64,000 nucleotides of DNA from Arenibacter aquaticus (GTDB taxonomy: Bacteria > Bacteroidota > Bacteroidia > Flavobacteriales > Flavobacteriaceae). Shown here one piece after another: positions 8,518 through 17,549 of the stretch; position 1 is the stretch's first letter; each line of letters begins with the position of its first letter. The position numbers and the translations under genes were made by a program. The DNA lies in the NCBI RefSeq assembly GCF_003957295.1, contig NZ_RQPJ01000001.1, positions 496,001-560,000 of the forward strand, read 5' to 3'. Below the pieces are notes generated by a model. It was given only the letters and a program-made list of their open reading frames with translations, was not told the DNA's origin and did not search any database.

Positions 8518-9918
8518 TTATCCGTTAAATTTTATTTTACTTTCTATGGCCCTGATCATGATATTCGCAATATCCTTTCCAGTGGCATTCTCTATCCCTT
8601 CCAGTCCCGGGGACGAATTTACCTCCAAGAGCAGAGGCCCTTTATTGGAACGAATGATATCTACCCCTGCCACGGCAAGATTCAATACCTTGGCTGCCTT
8701 TACCGCCAACTTTCTTTCTTCAGCGGATATTTTTATGATGGATGCCTTACCCCCCTGGTGCAGGTTGGCCCTAAATTCACCTTTTTCGGCTTGGCGCTGA
8801 ATAGAGGCCACCACCTTGCCATTCACTACAAAACAGCGTATATCCTGTCCGTTGGCCTCTTTTATGAACTCTTGTACCAGTATATTGGTCTGTACACTCT
8901 TAAAAGCATTTATAACACTTTCTGCTGCCTTATTGGTTTCTGCCAACACCACTCCTTTGCCCTGGGTACTTTCCAGCAGCTTTATAATCAACGGGGCTCC
9001 ATTCACCATACGTATCAGGTCTTTGGTATCCATTGGGGATTTGGCGAAGCCAGTTATGGGAATGTGGATGTCATTTTTGGAAAAAAGCTGAGAGGCAAAT
9101 AATTTGTCCCTGGACTGGGTTATGGCCTCGGCCGAGTTTAAACAGTACACCCCTAGATTGTCAAATTGCCTGATAAGAGCACATCCATAAAAAGTAATTG
9201 CCGGTTTTATCCTTGGAATTATGGCATCGAATTCATTTAAAATATTACCTCCCCTGTAGCGGATCTCAGGTGAATTGGCATCCAATTTCATATAGGCGTG
9301 CTCAACGTTCAGAAATACCATCTCATGGCCCAGGGCCTCACCTGCTTCCATAATCCTCTTATTACTGTACAATAAGGGGTTACTGGCCAAAAGGGCAATT
9401 TTTAAGCCTGTCTTTTCCTTAAAATGGGAAGCGTATTTATCCAAAATCTCCTGGGCACTGAAATCCTGTAGATTAAAACTAACTGCCGGATTTACAATAA
9501 ACCGATCGTTTAATGCCTCCCTGCCCAGAAGCATACGGTATTCCATGGTATCCCTATTGGCCAAGGTAAGCTCTATGTTGAACCTATGGCTGCCCACCTT
9601 TACCGGTGTCTTTATTACAAACCGTTCCTCCGATATACCAGAAGAACTCTTTACCGTCCTACGGTCTACGAGTCTTGCGTTGCACGTCACATTGATACCC
9701 CTGTTATCCTGCAAGGGGTTAACTTCAAATTTCACCCATTCTTGGGCACCTTTGGTGTAAACTTTTATATTATTTGCCTGAATAGAGGAGGTCTTTGCCC
9801 CGGAGTCTACCCTTGCCTTTACAGCCGGTATCTCCAGTTCTTCAAAAACACACCACTCTTCACTTCCAATTATGTGCAGCTTCTTATAATCACCATTTTG
9901 ATCTTCCATGTGTTCCAA
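8518..9918 (-). CDS. RimK-type ATP-grasp ligase with N-terminal protease-like (LysX-related) domain
   Basis: 466 residues in two parts. Residues about 10-150 match the RimK/LysX-related 'ATP-dependent zinc protease' domain ([10 protein letters not shown] near residue 40, LLGREAL near 130), a retropepsin-like fold. Residues about 170-460 are an ATP-grasp RimK domain: [18 protein letters not shown], the ATP-binding [10 protein letters not shown] loop, and the Mg-binding [14 protein letters not shown] end. RimK adds glutamates to the C-terminus of ribosomal protein S6. Related ligases make poly-glutamate or modify small peptides, so the substrate here is open. In many genomes these two domains are separate genes. 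The start may be ATG 9918 or the ATG three codons later. Confidence 0.85.
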   Translation of the reverse strand: MEHMEDQNGDYKKLHIIGSEEWCVFEELEIPAVKARVDSGAKTSSIQANNIKVYTKGAQEWVKFEVNPLQDNRGINVTCNARLVDRRTVKSSSGISEERFVIKTPVKVGSHRFNIELTLANRDTMEYRMLLGREALNDRFIVNPAVSFNLQDFSAQEILDKYASHFKEKTGLKIALLASNPLLYSNKRIMEAGEALGHEMVFLNVEHAYMKLDANSPEIRYRGGNILNEFDAIIPRIKPAITFYGCALIRQFDNLGVYCLNSAEAITQSRDKLFASQLFSKNDIHIPITGFAKSPMDTKDLIRMVNGAPLIIKLLESTQGKGVVLAETNKAAESVINAFKSVQTNILVQEFIKEANGQDIRCFVVNGKVVASIQRQAEKGEFRANLHQGGKASIIKISAEERKLAVKAAKVLNLAVAGVDIIRSNKGPLLLEVNSSPGLEGIENATGKDIANIMIRAIESKIKFNG

Positions 9919-10366
9919 ATCTTTACCAAGAAAATTCCTGGCCCCACTGGATATAAAACCAATGGAATTTTATTGTTATAATATTTTCTTCACCAGGCCC
10001 GTCCCAAAAGTCGTGAATAGGTTTTATAAATAGATTTAACCGCCCCATTCTTAACCATTTGTTCATTTTTGCATCACTCAAATGCAGGCTACGGGCTTTG
10101 CCAACACTACATCTGTCAGCACAGTATCCATCTCATGAATACCTATAGCATACAATGGAACACTAAGGAACAAAGACCAATCTAGGGCCACTAAACCAAG
10201 GCACTGTGCACCATGGTTTAGCGGAGCCAGCTGTAGTCAATGCATCTACCTTGTAGGTTATTCATAAGGTTGAATGTGGCCTTGGAAGTCAATCGCCAGG
10301 CCCATCTTCCTCGGTAATACAGGGGACATGGCAGTTGTAAACAAAGAGGCTGCCCAAAACATTGTC
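9919..10366. other. Gene-free gap holding a degenerate dispersed repeat
   Basis: No convincing gene in 448 bp. The part from about 10050 to 10350 aligns with stretches at 16.6-17.0 kb and 56.2-56.4 kb (see the repeat entries) and looks like an old, decayed element. The rest, next to the RimK gene start, presumably contains its promoter, but no clear element was found. Confidence 0.6.
10050..10350. repeat. Degenerate dispersed repeat, copy A
   Basis: Two blocks match copy B in the same order. TTGTTCATTTTTGCAT then CAAATGCAG (10059-10087), and TCATGAATA about 50 bp further on, correspond to B at about 16600-16682. CTTGGAAGTCAAT, CCCATCTTCCTCGGTA and GACATGGC (10284-10331) correspond to B at 16774-16820. 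The spacing is preserved, so this is a shared element rather than chance composition. No intact reading frame survives in this copy. Boundaries are approximate. Confidence 0.55.
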
Positions 10367-10675
10367 TTAGTCCTCATCGGCCTCTACCCCTGTGATATCC
10401 ACATCAGGAATGGCCGCCGGATCATCATCGTCATAATCTTCATAGTCATCCTCGTCATAATTGGCCATGGTCTTTTCCAGTTTGGCACTTATTTTCACCA
10501 AATACTTGGTATCCTCAGTAGTTACTTCCACGGCCTCTATCCTTTCTCCTTGGGCATTTTTAAAGGAGATAATATTAAGGTCGTCATAACCATCAGGATA
10601 TTTCTCCACCAATAGTTTTAAAACTTCGGGGGTAAGTTTTTTAAAATCGACTATTACTCTTTTTAAATTGTCCAT
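10367..10675 (-). CDS. Small acidic protein at the end of the polyamine operon
   Basis: 102 residues. The first 70 are a plausible folded domain (MDNLKRVIVDFKKLTPEVL, KYPDGYDDLNIISF, TEDTKYLVKISAKLE). The last 30 are an extreme Asp/Glu tail (YDEDDYEDYDDDDP). It starts only 3 bp after the stop codon of the deoxyhypusine-synthase-like gene, so it is very probably the last cistron of that operon. No family function is known to me. A link with cationic polyamines through the acidic tail is possible but is inference from position and charge only. Small acidic-tailed proteins of this shape occur widely in Flavobacteria. Confidence 0.65.
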   Translation of the reverse strand: MDNLKRVIVDFKKLTPEVLKLLVEKYPDGYDDLNIISFKNAQGERIEAVEVTTEDTKYLVKISAKLEKTMANYDEDDYEDYDDDDPAAIPDVDITGVEADED

Positions 10676-10678
10676 AAT

Positions 10679-11656
10679 CTACATGTCTAATAGGTAAGCA
10701 AAAATTAAGGGCGCAACAATGGTTGCATCACTTTCTATAATAAATTTTGGGGTGTTTATATCCAATTTGCCCCAAGTTATTTTTTCGTTTGGCACGGCCC
10801 CTGAATAGGAACCATAGCTAGTTGTGGAATCGCTTATCTGGCAAAAATAACTCCAGAATGGCGTATTGGTCCGTTCCAGATCTTGGTACAACATTGGCAC
10901 TACACAGATTGGAAAATCGCCTGCAATCCCGCCCCCTATTTGGAAGAATCCAATGCCTTTTTCGGAGTTGGCAGTATACCAATCGGCCAAAAAGGTCATG
11001 TATTCTATCCCAGATTTCATGGTACTGGCCTTTAACTCTCCTTTTACCACGTAAGAGGCAAAAATATTTCCCATGGTACTATCTTCCCATCCCGGGCATA
11101 CTATAGGCAAGTTTTTTTCGGCCGCGGCATACATCCAGGAATCCTTAAGGTCTATCTCATAGTACTCCTCCAACACTCCGGAAAGCAACAGCTTGTACAT
11201 ATATTCATGTGGTAAATACCGCTCCCCTGCTGCTTCGGCCTCTTTCCATATTTTAAATATATGCTCTTGCAGCCTTCTAAAAGCCTCATCTTCCGGGATG
11301 CAGGTATCCGTTACCCTATTTAGGCCTTTCTCCAGCAAATCCCACTCATCTTGAGGGGTAAGATCCCTGTAATGGGGAACCCGTTTATAATGTGAGTGGG
11401 CCACTAGGTTCATAATATCCTCTTCCAGATTGGCTCCGGTACAGGACACTATATGAACCTTATCCTGACGGATCATCTCGGCAAATATTTTGCCCAGTTC
11501 TGCCGTACTCATGGCGCCTGCCAAGGAGACCAACATCTTGGAACCTTGGGCCAGCTGATCTTCATATCCCTTGGCAGCATCCACTAGGGCTGCCGCATTG
11601 AAGTGAAGATAATATTTTTCTATAAAATTGGAGATTTCTCCCTTTGTCTTAGTCAT
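10679..11656 (-). CDS. Deoxyhypusine-synthase-like protein (probable polyamine aminobutyl transferase)
   Basis: 325 residues, clearly of the deoxyhypusine synthase fold: LVSLAGAMSTAELG and IVSCTGANLEEDI near the N-terminus, GFFQIGGGIAGDFPI for NAD binding, and EKITWGKLDIN. In EKITWGKL, K297 aligns with the lysine that forms the aminobutyl intermediate in the human enzyme. True deoxyhypusine synthase modifies eIF5A/aIF5A, which bacteria lack, so the bacterial homologues probably act on small amines. A homospermidine-synthase-type reaction is the best guess. The start codon overlaps the end of the agmatinase gene by 8 bp, linking it to putrescine production. Substrate and product are inferred. 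Confidence 0.8.
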   Translation of the reverse strand: MTKTKGEISNFIEKYYLHFNAAALVDAAKGYEDQLAQGSKMLVSLAGAMSTAELGKIFAEMIRQDKVHIVSCTGANLEEDIMNLVAHSHYKRVPHYRDLTPQDEWDLLEKGLNRVTDTCIPEDEAFRRLQEHIFKIWKEAEAAGERYLPHEYMYKLLLSGVLEEYYEIDLKDSWMYAAAEKNLPIVCPGWEDSTMGNIFASYVVKGELKASTMKSGIEYMTFLADWYTANSEKGIGFFQIGGGIAGDFPICVVPMLYQDLERTNTPFWSYFCQISDSTTSYGSYSGAVPNEKITWGKLDINTPKFIIESDATIVAPLIFAYLLDM

Positions 11657-12587
11657 CTTCGAATTTTAAATTGTTATTGACTCCCTTTTTGGAATCCACA
11701 TCATAGGTGTTGTCGTATTCATCGTCTACGGCCTCACCCAAAAATTTATAACTCAACATCTTGTAATACAATTTTGCTGCTAGGAAATCAGAAGACTTAT
11801 CCACCTCATTAGGACATAGTTCAACGATATCAAAGCCCACCACATTTTTATCTTGGAACACCTGCTTAAGAAACTCCAGTATTTCATAATAAAATAGTCC
11901 ACCTGGTTCCGGGGTCCCTGTAGAAGGCATTATGGACGGATCCAGTGCATCCAGGTCCAAAGTAATAAAAACATTGTCCGTCATAAGGTCTACCACCTTA
12001 TCCGTCCAGTAGTCATCCGCTACCATATCATGGGCGAAGAATGTTTTTTCATCATCCATAAAGGTTTTCTCAATAGCATCCATACTGCGGATGCCTACCT
12101 GGATAAGATTGGTAGTCTGACTGGCCTCATGTACGGCACAGGCATGATTAAAATTTGAACCGTCATAGGATTTCCTTAGGTCGGCATGGGCATCTATATG
12201 CAATACCGTAAGATTATCAAAACACTCGTTAAAAGCCCTGATGGTACCAATGGAAATAGAATGCTCCCCACCAAATACCGTTACAAACTTATTTTTCTTA
12301 ATATACTCCTTGGTCGTCTTATGAACCGCATTTACCATAGCTTCTGGAGAACTGTCCTCCTCAATGGCATCGGCCAAAAATACACCCTGCTGATACACCT
12401 CCGTATCGGTTTCAATGTCATAGAGTTCCATATTTTCCGATGCTTTTAAAAAAGCCTCCGGACCTTTGTCAGCACCTTTACCCCAGGTACTGGTTCCATC
12501 ATAGGGCACAGGTATTAAAACTACCTTTGCCTTTTCCAATTGCGCAAACTCGTCTGGTATGCCAGCGTAATTGTTAGTTGTGTTCAT
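11649..12587 (-). CDS. speB: Agmatinase / arginase-family ureohydrolase
   Basis: 312 residues with all the manganese motifs of the ureohydrolase family: GGEHSIS (residues 106-112), IDAHADLR (131-138) and a DLDALDPSIMPSTGTPEPGG stretch. It would hydrolyse agmatine to putrescine and urea. Agmatinase is preferred over arginase because arginine decarboxylase lies directly upstream (22-bp gap) and a polyamine-type enzyme directly downstream. The C-terminus has an acidic extension of about 30 residues (DDEYDNTYDV...). It overlaps the next gene by 8 bp, which suggests translational coupling. Confidence 0.88.
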   Translation of the reverse strand: MNTTNNYAGIPDEFAQLEKAKVVLIPVPYDGTSTWGKGADKGPEAFLKASENMELYDIETDTEVYQQGVFLADAIEEDSSPEAMVNAVHKTTKEYIKKNKFVTVFGGEHSISIGTIRAFNECFDNLTVLHIDAHADLRKSYDGSNFNHACAVHEASQTTNLIQVGIRSMDAIEKTFMDDEKTFFAHDMVADDYWTDKVVDLMTDNVFITLDLDALDPSIMPSTGTPEPGGLFYYEILEFLKQVFQDKNVVGFDIVELCPNEVDKSSDFLAAKLYYKMLSYKFLGEAVDDEYDNTYDVDSKKGVNNNLKFEDD

Positions 12588-12609
12588 TTTTATAAAAGTT
12601 TATTGGTTT

Positions 12610-14067
12610 TTATAGCTTAGATTTAATCAGTTTCCCGTCGCTCTCCTTTTCCGAATCTTTATCCTTGGCTTTCATTTCGTATCCTAGAATCTTTAGGAGG
12701 TCCTCTGCCTTCTGTTGTTCACTGAATAGTTTGGTGGTTATATTTCCGTTTTCGTTCTTATCTATCAAAATATGCTTGGGATGGGGTATCAGGCAATGCT
12801 GCAAACCTCCATACCCCCCAATAGTCTCCTGATAAGCCCCGGTATTAAAAAATCCAATGTACAATGGCTTATCCCTTTTATACTTGGGCAAATAGATGGC
12901 GTTCATGTTTTGCTCACTGTTGTAATAGTCATCGCTGTCACAGGTGAGCCCGCCCAGTAATACACGCTCGTACTCATCATTCCACCTATTAATGGCCAAC
13001 ATAATAAAACGCTTATTAATGGCCCAGGTATCTGGCAAGGTGGTAATAAATGACGAGTCGATCATATTCCACTTTTCCCGGTCGTTCTGCTGCTTCTGAT
13101 AAAGTATTTCATAAATGGCACCGCCACTCTCCCCTACGGTAAAGCTTCCGAATTCTGTAAATATATTTGGCACTGCAACATCTGCTTCCTGACAGGCTAT
13201 ATTGATTTGGTTGATGATCTCATCTATCATATACTGATAATTATATTCAAAAGCCAAAGAATTTTTAATGGGAAATCCGCCCCCAATATTAAGACTATCC
13301 AAGGAGGGACATATTTTTTTCAGTCTAACGTACACTTTTAAACACTTGACCAATTCGTTCCAATAATAGGCATTGTCACGAATTCCGGTGTTGATAAAAA
13401 AGTGGAGCATTTTTAATTCCACCTTATCATTATCCCTAATTTGATTCTCATAAAAAGGCACGATATTTTTGTACCCGATCCCCAGACGGGAGGTATAAAA
13501 CTCAAATTTGGGCTCTTCCTCGGACGCAATTCTAATCCCTACCTTAAAGGTATCGTCAATAACATCGGACAACAAATCTATTTCCTCATAATTATCTATG
13601 ATGGGAATGCAGTTTTGGTGACCGCTATTTATTAAATTGGCAATATTGGAAATGTATTGATCCCTTTTAAATCCGTTACAAATAACGTAGGTATTGTCCT
13701 TTATCTGCCCCTTTTCCTTTAACTGCTCCACAATATTGATGTCAAAGGCAGAAGAGGTTTCTATATGAATGTCATTTTTTAGGGCCTCATGTAATACCGG
13801 CTTAAAATGGGAACTCTTGGTACAATAACAATAATGATATTTTCCCTTATAGTTATTCTTCTCCATGGCTATTCCAAACCATTCCTTAGCCTTGTTGATA
13901 TTTTCGGATATTTTGGGTAAATAGGTAAACTTTAAAGGGCTACCGTATTGTTCTACCAAATCCATAAGCGGAATACCATGAAACCTCAAGTGCTCGCCAT
14001 CCAATGAGAATTCCTCTTGGGGAAAATAGTAGGTTTGATCTATTAGATTAATATATTTTGTGTTCAT
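12610..14067 (-). CDS. speA: Arginine decarboxylase, PLP-dependent (alanine-racemase fold)
   Basis: 485 residues of the fold type III decarboxylase family. The PLP lysine probably lies in HYCYCTKSSHFKP near residue 82. GGGFPIKNS supplies the glycine loop for phosphate binding, and the C-terminal GGLTCDSDDYY contains the Cys-Asp pair that contributes to the second active site across the dimer. The family includes diaminopimelate, ornithine and arginine decarboxylases. The following agmatinase gene makes arginine the likely substrate. This is the first gene of a four-gene leftward operon: arginine to agmatine to putrescine to a further polyamine. The length is shorter than the large E. coli SpeA (about 650 residues), as usual in Bacteroidota. 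Confidence 0.82.
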   Translation of the reverse strand: MNTKYINLIDQTYYFPQEEFSLDGEHLRFHGIPLMDLVEQYGSPLKFTYLPKISENINKAKEWFGIAMEKNNYKGKYHYCYCTKSSHFKPVLHEALKNDIHIETSSAFDINIVEQLKEKGQIKDNTYVICNGFKRDQYISNIANLINSGHQNCIPIIDNYEEIDLLSDVIDDTFKVGIRIASEEEPKFEFYTSRLGIGYKNIVPFYENQIRDNDKVELKMLHFFINTGIRDNAYYWNELVKCLKVYVRLKKICPSLDSLNIGGGFPIKNSLAFEYNYQYMIDEIINQINIACQEADVAVPNIFTEFGSFTVGESGGAIYEILYQKQQNDREKWNMIDSSFITTLPDTWAINKRFIMLAINRWNDEYERVLLGGLTCDSDDYYNSEQNMNAIYLPKYKRDKPLYIGFFNTGAYQETIGGYGGLQHCLIPHPKHILIDKNENGNITTKLFSEQQKAEDLLKILGYEMKAKDKDSEKESDGKLIKSKL

Positions 14068-14526
14068 TTAATTAAATCTATGTATGTAAATAAATAAATA
14101 GGTTGACCAATTGCAAATAATACCAGAATTTTATACGGTACGCTATACAATTATTTGCTTACGGGTAGTAGGAATAAAAAAATAGTCGTGCTGACTACGT
14201 ACGAGAGTAGAAAAATTAGCAATCCCAAGTAAATTACGGCCTTTTGTCCTGTTAAATTTGAACAAACCGAAACGTTCTGTTTCCAGAAACCAAAATACAA
14301 AAATATGGTTCATTGTACCCAGCTAAAAGCTATTGCCCAATTAAAATAAATGCTTAATTTCAAGTGGCAAATGAAAACAAAAAAAATGAAAAAACAAGGG
14401 TTTTAAAAAATTTTACAATATGCTAATAAAGAAATTAAGGAACCCTAAAAAATTAACTAAAAAACAACCTTAATCCATTGATTTTTAACCTTTTCTTGAC
14501 TATTTTTATCTAAAAATCCACTATCG
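14068..14526. other. Divergent intergenic region, no gene seen
   Basis: 459 bp of very AT-rich sequence between the arginine decarboxylase gene and the next rightward gene. Both promoters must lie here. I found no frame, RNA gene or repeat that I can support. The long leader in front of the decarboxylase gene could hold regulatory structure, but none is obvious by eye. Confidence 0.5.
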
Positions 14527-15255
14527 ATGAAATCAAAAAAATATAGATTCCTTACCGTTCAGGTCCTATGGATCTCTTTTACGGCATTTGTCACGGCCCA
14601 GATACCTTCAAATGTGTACCAATTTGAAGAAAAAAGCGAGGTAGGCAAGCTCATACATGAGATTAAAATAGACGAAGATTATTTTGTGCATTCGGTCTAT
14701 AAAAAGTCGCCCGCAGAATTTATTAAGACCGTTGGTGGATTCTACACCCTGTCCAACAATGTACTGAAGGTGGATCTGGAATTCAATTCCGACTACAAAA
14801 AGGATGGCACCAAAAGTTTAAACATACCCTACCGGATGAAAGATGGCCAATTGATCTTGGACAAAGATGAACCCATGCACTTTAAATCCGTGGGTACTGA
14901 GCCACAGGATTTGGATGGAAAATGGCTGTTTAGCGGAAGGGTAACGGACAAGGGGGAAGAGCGCCGAGACACTTCCAGGCCCCGGAAAACAATGAAATTT
15001 TTACTAAACGGGCATTTCCAATGGATTGCCTACAATACGGAGTCCTTAGATTTTATGGGAACCGGAGGTGGCACTTTTGAAGCCAATGATGGAAAATACA
15101 CAGAGAATATAGCCTATTTCTCCAAAGATAATTCTAGGGTAGGCGCTTCCCTATCCTTTAATTACGATATAAAGGGCACGGATTGGCACCATAGTGGCAA
15201 AAGCAGTAAAGGGGCTCCCTTAAACGAAATATGGACCAAAAGGGAATACAAATAA
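14527..15255 (+). CDS. Secreted protein of unknown function
   Basis: 242 residues. The start MKSKKYRFLTVQVLWISFTAFVTAQI is a type I signal peptide ending ...VTAQ. The mature part is beta-rich and polar, with repeated phrases suggestive of a lipocalin-like or calycin barrel (YQFEEKSEVGKL, MKFLLNGHFQWIAY, GTGGGTFEANDGKY). The GTGGGTFEANDGKYTE / WHHSGKSSKG pattern resembles proteins annotated as 'membrane or secreted protein' in Flavobacteria, but I cannot name a function. It is a single-gene unit that converges with the next gene. Confidence 0.7.
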   Translation: MKSKKYRFLTVQVLWISFTAFVTAQIPSNVYQFEEKSEVGKLIHEIKIDEDYFVHSVYKKSPAEFIKTVGGFYTLSNNVLKVDLEFNSDYKKDGTKSLNIPYRMKDGQLILDKDEPMHFKSVGTEPQDLDGKWLFSGRVTDKGEERRDTSRPRKTMKFLLNGHFQWIAYNTESLDFMGTGGGTFEANDGKYTENIAYFSKDNSRVGASLSFNYDIKGTDWHHSGKSSKGAPLNEIWTKREYK

Positions 15256-15291
15256 TATTTTATCATGGTTTGACCAGCCTCTAAACAAAAA

Positions 15292-15335
15292 GGCCAAGGC
15301 ACTTGGCAGGATACAACCTCCCTAAAGCCTTGGCC
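15292..15335. terminator. Inverted repeat between convergent genes, probable two-way terminator
   Basis: GGCCAAGGC (15292-15300) and GCCTTGGCC (15327-15335) form a perfect 9-bp stem around a 26-base loop. It is flanked by an A-tract on the left and a short T-run on the right. It sits between the stop codons at 15255 (rightward) and 15365 (leftward), as expected for a shared terminator. The long loop lowers certainty. Confidence 0.5.
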
Positions 15336-15364
15336 ATTTCCACCACAAACAGACTATAAAAAAA

Positions 15365-15874
15365 CTAAGCCACCTGTTCCCTGTGTAAAGAGGGGACAAT
15401 GGTGTTGGCAATAGCTGCATTCCACTTTTCTGCCCTACGCAGTTCGTAGTCTTCTAAATAAACATCCTCCAAATCATAAAAATTCAATAGCTTATCTGGC
15501 TTACCCGTATCAAAAAAAGCTATCCTCAGATCCAATTTCTCCAAGACCACTTCCTTGCCATGAGCGTTGCGTACTACTTTGTCTTTCTTTATAATTTCGG
15601 ATTTGTCAACAGCAGCAAGATCTATTATTTCTGTCGCTACCACCCCGTCAAATACTTTTAAAAAAACAAGGGTATTGCACTCCGTGTCCAGACCTATAAA
15701 AGAATTGCCCCAATTTTCCTCTAAATTGAATTTCAGGTTGAATTCTTTCTTTAAACTATCTGCTTTCTTTCTTAGCATTTTAGCTTCTCCCTTTCCGGAA
15801 TAGTTTAGAATTAAAAAAGGTATTACGGTGACCAGCACCAAAAGGACTGATAATAAAGGCATTGATATATTCAT
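15365..15874 (-). CDS. Membrane-anchored hypothetical protein
   Basis: 169 residues with one N-terminal transmembrane helix (MPLLSVLLVLVTVIPFLIL), a short coiled linker (KADSLKKEFNLKFNL) and a cytoplasmic or periplasmic domain with alternating strands. That domain shows phrases such as VFLKVFDGVVATEIIDLAAV and LRIAFFDTGKPDKLLNFYD, a PH-like or Roadblock-like look, but I cannot assign a family. There is no partner nearby. The start is the ATG that keeps the membrane helix. Confidence 0.6.
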   Translation of the reverse strand: MNISMPLLSVLLVLVTVIPFLILNYSGKGEAKMLRKKADSLKKEFNLKFNLEENWGNSFIGLDTECNTLVFLKVFDGVVATEIIDLAAVDKSEIIKKDKVVRNAHGKEVVLEKLDLRIAFFDTGKPDKLLNFYDLEDVYLEDYELRRAEKWNAAIANTIVPSLHREQVA

Positions 15875-16094
15875 TTTAATTTCTTTTTATTGTTTAGTAC
15901 TACAAGACCGTTTCCCTGCCCAAGTTCAATGCAGGGCACAGATCATTTTAAAAAATTTGTCATTACACCTCAACCCATTCTCCCAATAAAGAGAGTTCTG
16001 ATGGTTTTAAATAAATGGCGTAATGCAACCACTAGACCTTCATTTGTACAAAGCAAGAGAAAGGAATAGCGGAATCGTTTCCTTGTAGCAAGAG

Positions 16095-16469
16095 TTATAA
16101 AAAAGTATGAAAGGGATATATCATGGTAAGGCTGTCCAGACTTGGAGTAATACGGACAGGCTGAACCACAAACCCAGCAGCATTGTCCCAAATAGCAATA
16201 AGTGTAGTTACCGTCTTGGGAAAACCTGAATTAAAATTTGGGCGTAGTTCATTTACCGAAGGCAATTGATAATTACCCTCCGCCATGATCATGTCATGGG
16301 CTAAAGTTTGGCCTTCATAGTTTAAATGATGATCTGGCAGAATTTCTCCGGGAAGCTCAACCTTGGTTTCTGGCTCCGTATGGAGGCTCGCCAAGGATAT
16401 TTGGCCTATACCTAAGAACAGTATAAGGACAAAAACCCTAAAGATAAGCAAGTGCCTGGTTTTCTTCAT
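16095..16469 (-). CDS. Small secreted hypothetical protein
   Basis: 124 residues. A long N-terminal hydrophobic segment (RHLLIFRVFVLILFLGIGQISLAS) acts as a signal peptide. The remaining 95 residues are mostly acidic, without Cys or a known motif. Another frame overlaps the 5' part of this region on the same strand but lacks any signal and is rejected. The coding call rests on the clean signal peptide and compatible codon use; no homologue is recognised. Confidence 0.5.
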   Translation of the reverse strand: MKKTRHLLIFRVFVLILFLGIGQISLASLHTEPETKVELPGEILPDHHLNYEGQTLAHDMIMAEGNYQLPSVNELRPNFNSGFPKTVTTLIAIWDNAAGFVVQPVRITPSLDSLTMIYPFHTFL

Positions 16470-16589
16470 GCCACAAAGATATACACAGATTCTCTTAATA
16501 AGCTGTTAAATTATCCAAGAATTAAATACTATTAAGTTCAAGGCAAAAAGTTGTGCAATTGGCACTTAACTAGAAAAACCTATTCCACA

Positions 16590-17000
16590 TTTCATGTTTT
16601 GTTCATTTTTTGCATGGCCCAAATACAGAGCCTTAGCTGCACCGAATCTTGATTTGGCAGCACATCATAGATTTCATGAATATCCATAAAAATCAATAGA
16701 CTAGCACCATGAATAAAAAACGAACAAGGCCCAAAAATCATTGTCTGGGTTTCATAACCTTTAAACTTTGACTTCGAAGTCCATTGAAAGGTCTATCTTC
16801 TTCCGTAGGGAAGATGGCTTGGCCGTTAAGAATTAATGAAGCCTTGGAAATAATTTAGGCCATGGCATAGGTCCATAAAATTGGTGGATTTTAGGGACCA
16901 CATAGCGAAGAAGTGTCTTTTCTTTTCTTTCGTTTTATTCATTGCTTGTCTATTTTTAATAAGGTATTTATGAACCGTCCGTGACGGTTTCTTTGGACAA
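16590..17000. repeat. Degenerate dispersed repeat, copy B (best preserved)
   Basis: The gap 16470-17115 holds no firm gene. It matches copy C over a counted 42-bp stretch (16832-16873 against 56272-56313) with 35 identical bases and no gap. Further matches extend to both sides, including TATGAACC near 16970 against CATGAACC near 56408. Copy A matches its left part. On the minus strand a short frame beginning at 16942 (MNKTKEKKRHFF) ends CHGLNYFQGFINS. Copy C has the counterpart CHDLNFSQGFNNS, so the element once carried a short coding segment or a conserved structure. AACCGTCCGTGACGGTT (16974-16990) is a 7-bp stem near the right end. Confidence 0.65.
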
Positions 17001-17115
17001 GCAAAGAAATCGAAGATTAACGAAAACCTTAAAAAACTATAGAGACTACTTGAGTAAAATGAAAGAAGCTCCAAGAGAACTAACAATCAAAATTACAGTA
17101 GCTCTTGTATATCTG

Positions 17116-17547
17116 TTACAAATCGCCTCCAATATCGGATTTGCCCCCCGTTTTCTTCAACAACTTAATATTCTGAATTTCTATTCCTTTGTCAATAGGC
17201 TTTAGCATATCGTACATATTAAGTGCCACAATACTGGCGCCGTGCATGGCCTCTACTTCCACCCCGGTCTTGTATATGGTCTTTACTGTAATGAGCACCG
17301 TTATTTGCAAACCGTTTATGCTGTAAGAAATATCTGTATATTCCACTGGCATGGGATGGCAGTCGGGCAACAGATCGGCCGTCTTTTTTACCCCTAACAA
17401 ACCAGCTGCCTTGCTCATTGCAAACACATCCCCTTTGGGCACCTCATTGTTTTTTATGGCCTTAATGGTATCTTCAGAACTTACTTGTACAATAGCTTGG
17501 GCAACTGCCGTTCGCAATGTTGCTTTCTTATGGGTAATATCTACCAT
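17116..17547 (-). CDS. moaC: Cyclic pyranopterin monophosphate synthase MoaC
   Basis: 143 residues. MVDITHKKATLRTAVAQ opens the domain. KGDVFAMSKAAGLLGVKKT, LLPDCHPMPV and VEAMHGASIVALNMYDMLKP are the diagnostic MoaC motifs containing the catalytic Lys and Asp residues. It converts 3',8-cyclo-GTP, the MoaA product, to cPMP in molybdenum-cofactor synthesis. It is somewhat shorter than the 160-residue E. coli protein but complete in the conserved core. It starts 2 bp after the stop codon of moaE. No moaA, moaD, moeA or molybdoenzyme is in the window. Confidence 0.93.
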   Translation of the reverse strand: MVDITHKKATLRTAVAQAIVQVSSEDTIKAIKNNEVPKGDVFAMSKAAGLLGVKKTADLLPDCHPMPVEYTDISYSINGLQITVLITVKTIYKTGVEVEAMHGASIVALNMYDMLKPIDKGIEIQNIKLLKKTGGKSDIGGDL

Positions 17548-17549
17548 CT

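Noticed and set aside
16826-17086. 86-codon leftward frame in repeat copy B
   Set aside because: Only the last part is shared with copy C, and the N-terminal half is low-complexity. It is treated as part of the repeat, not as a gene.
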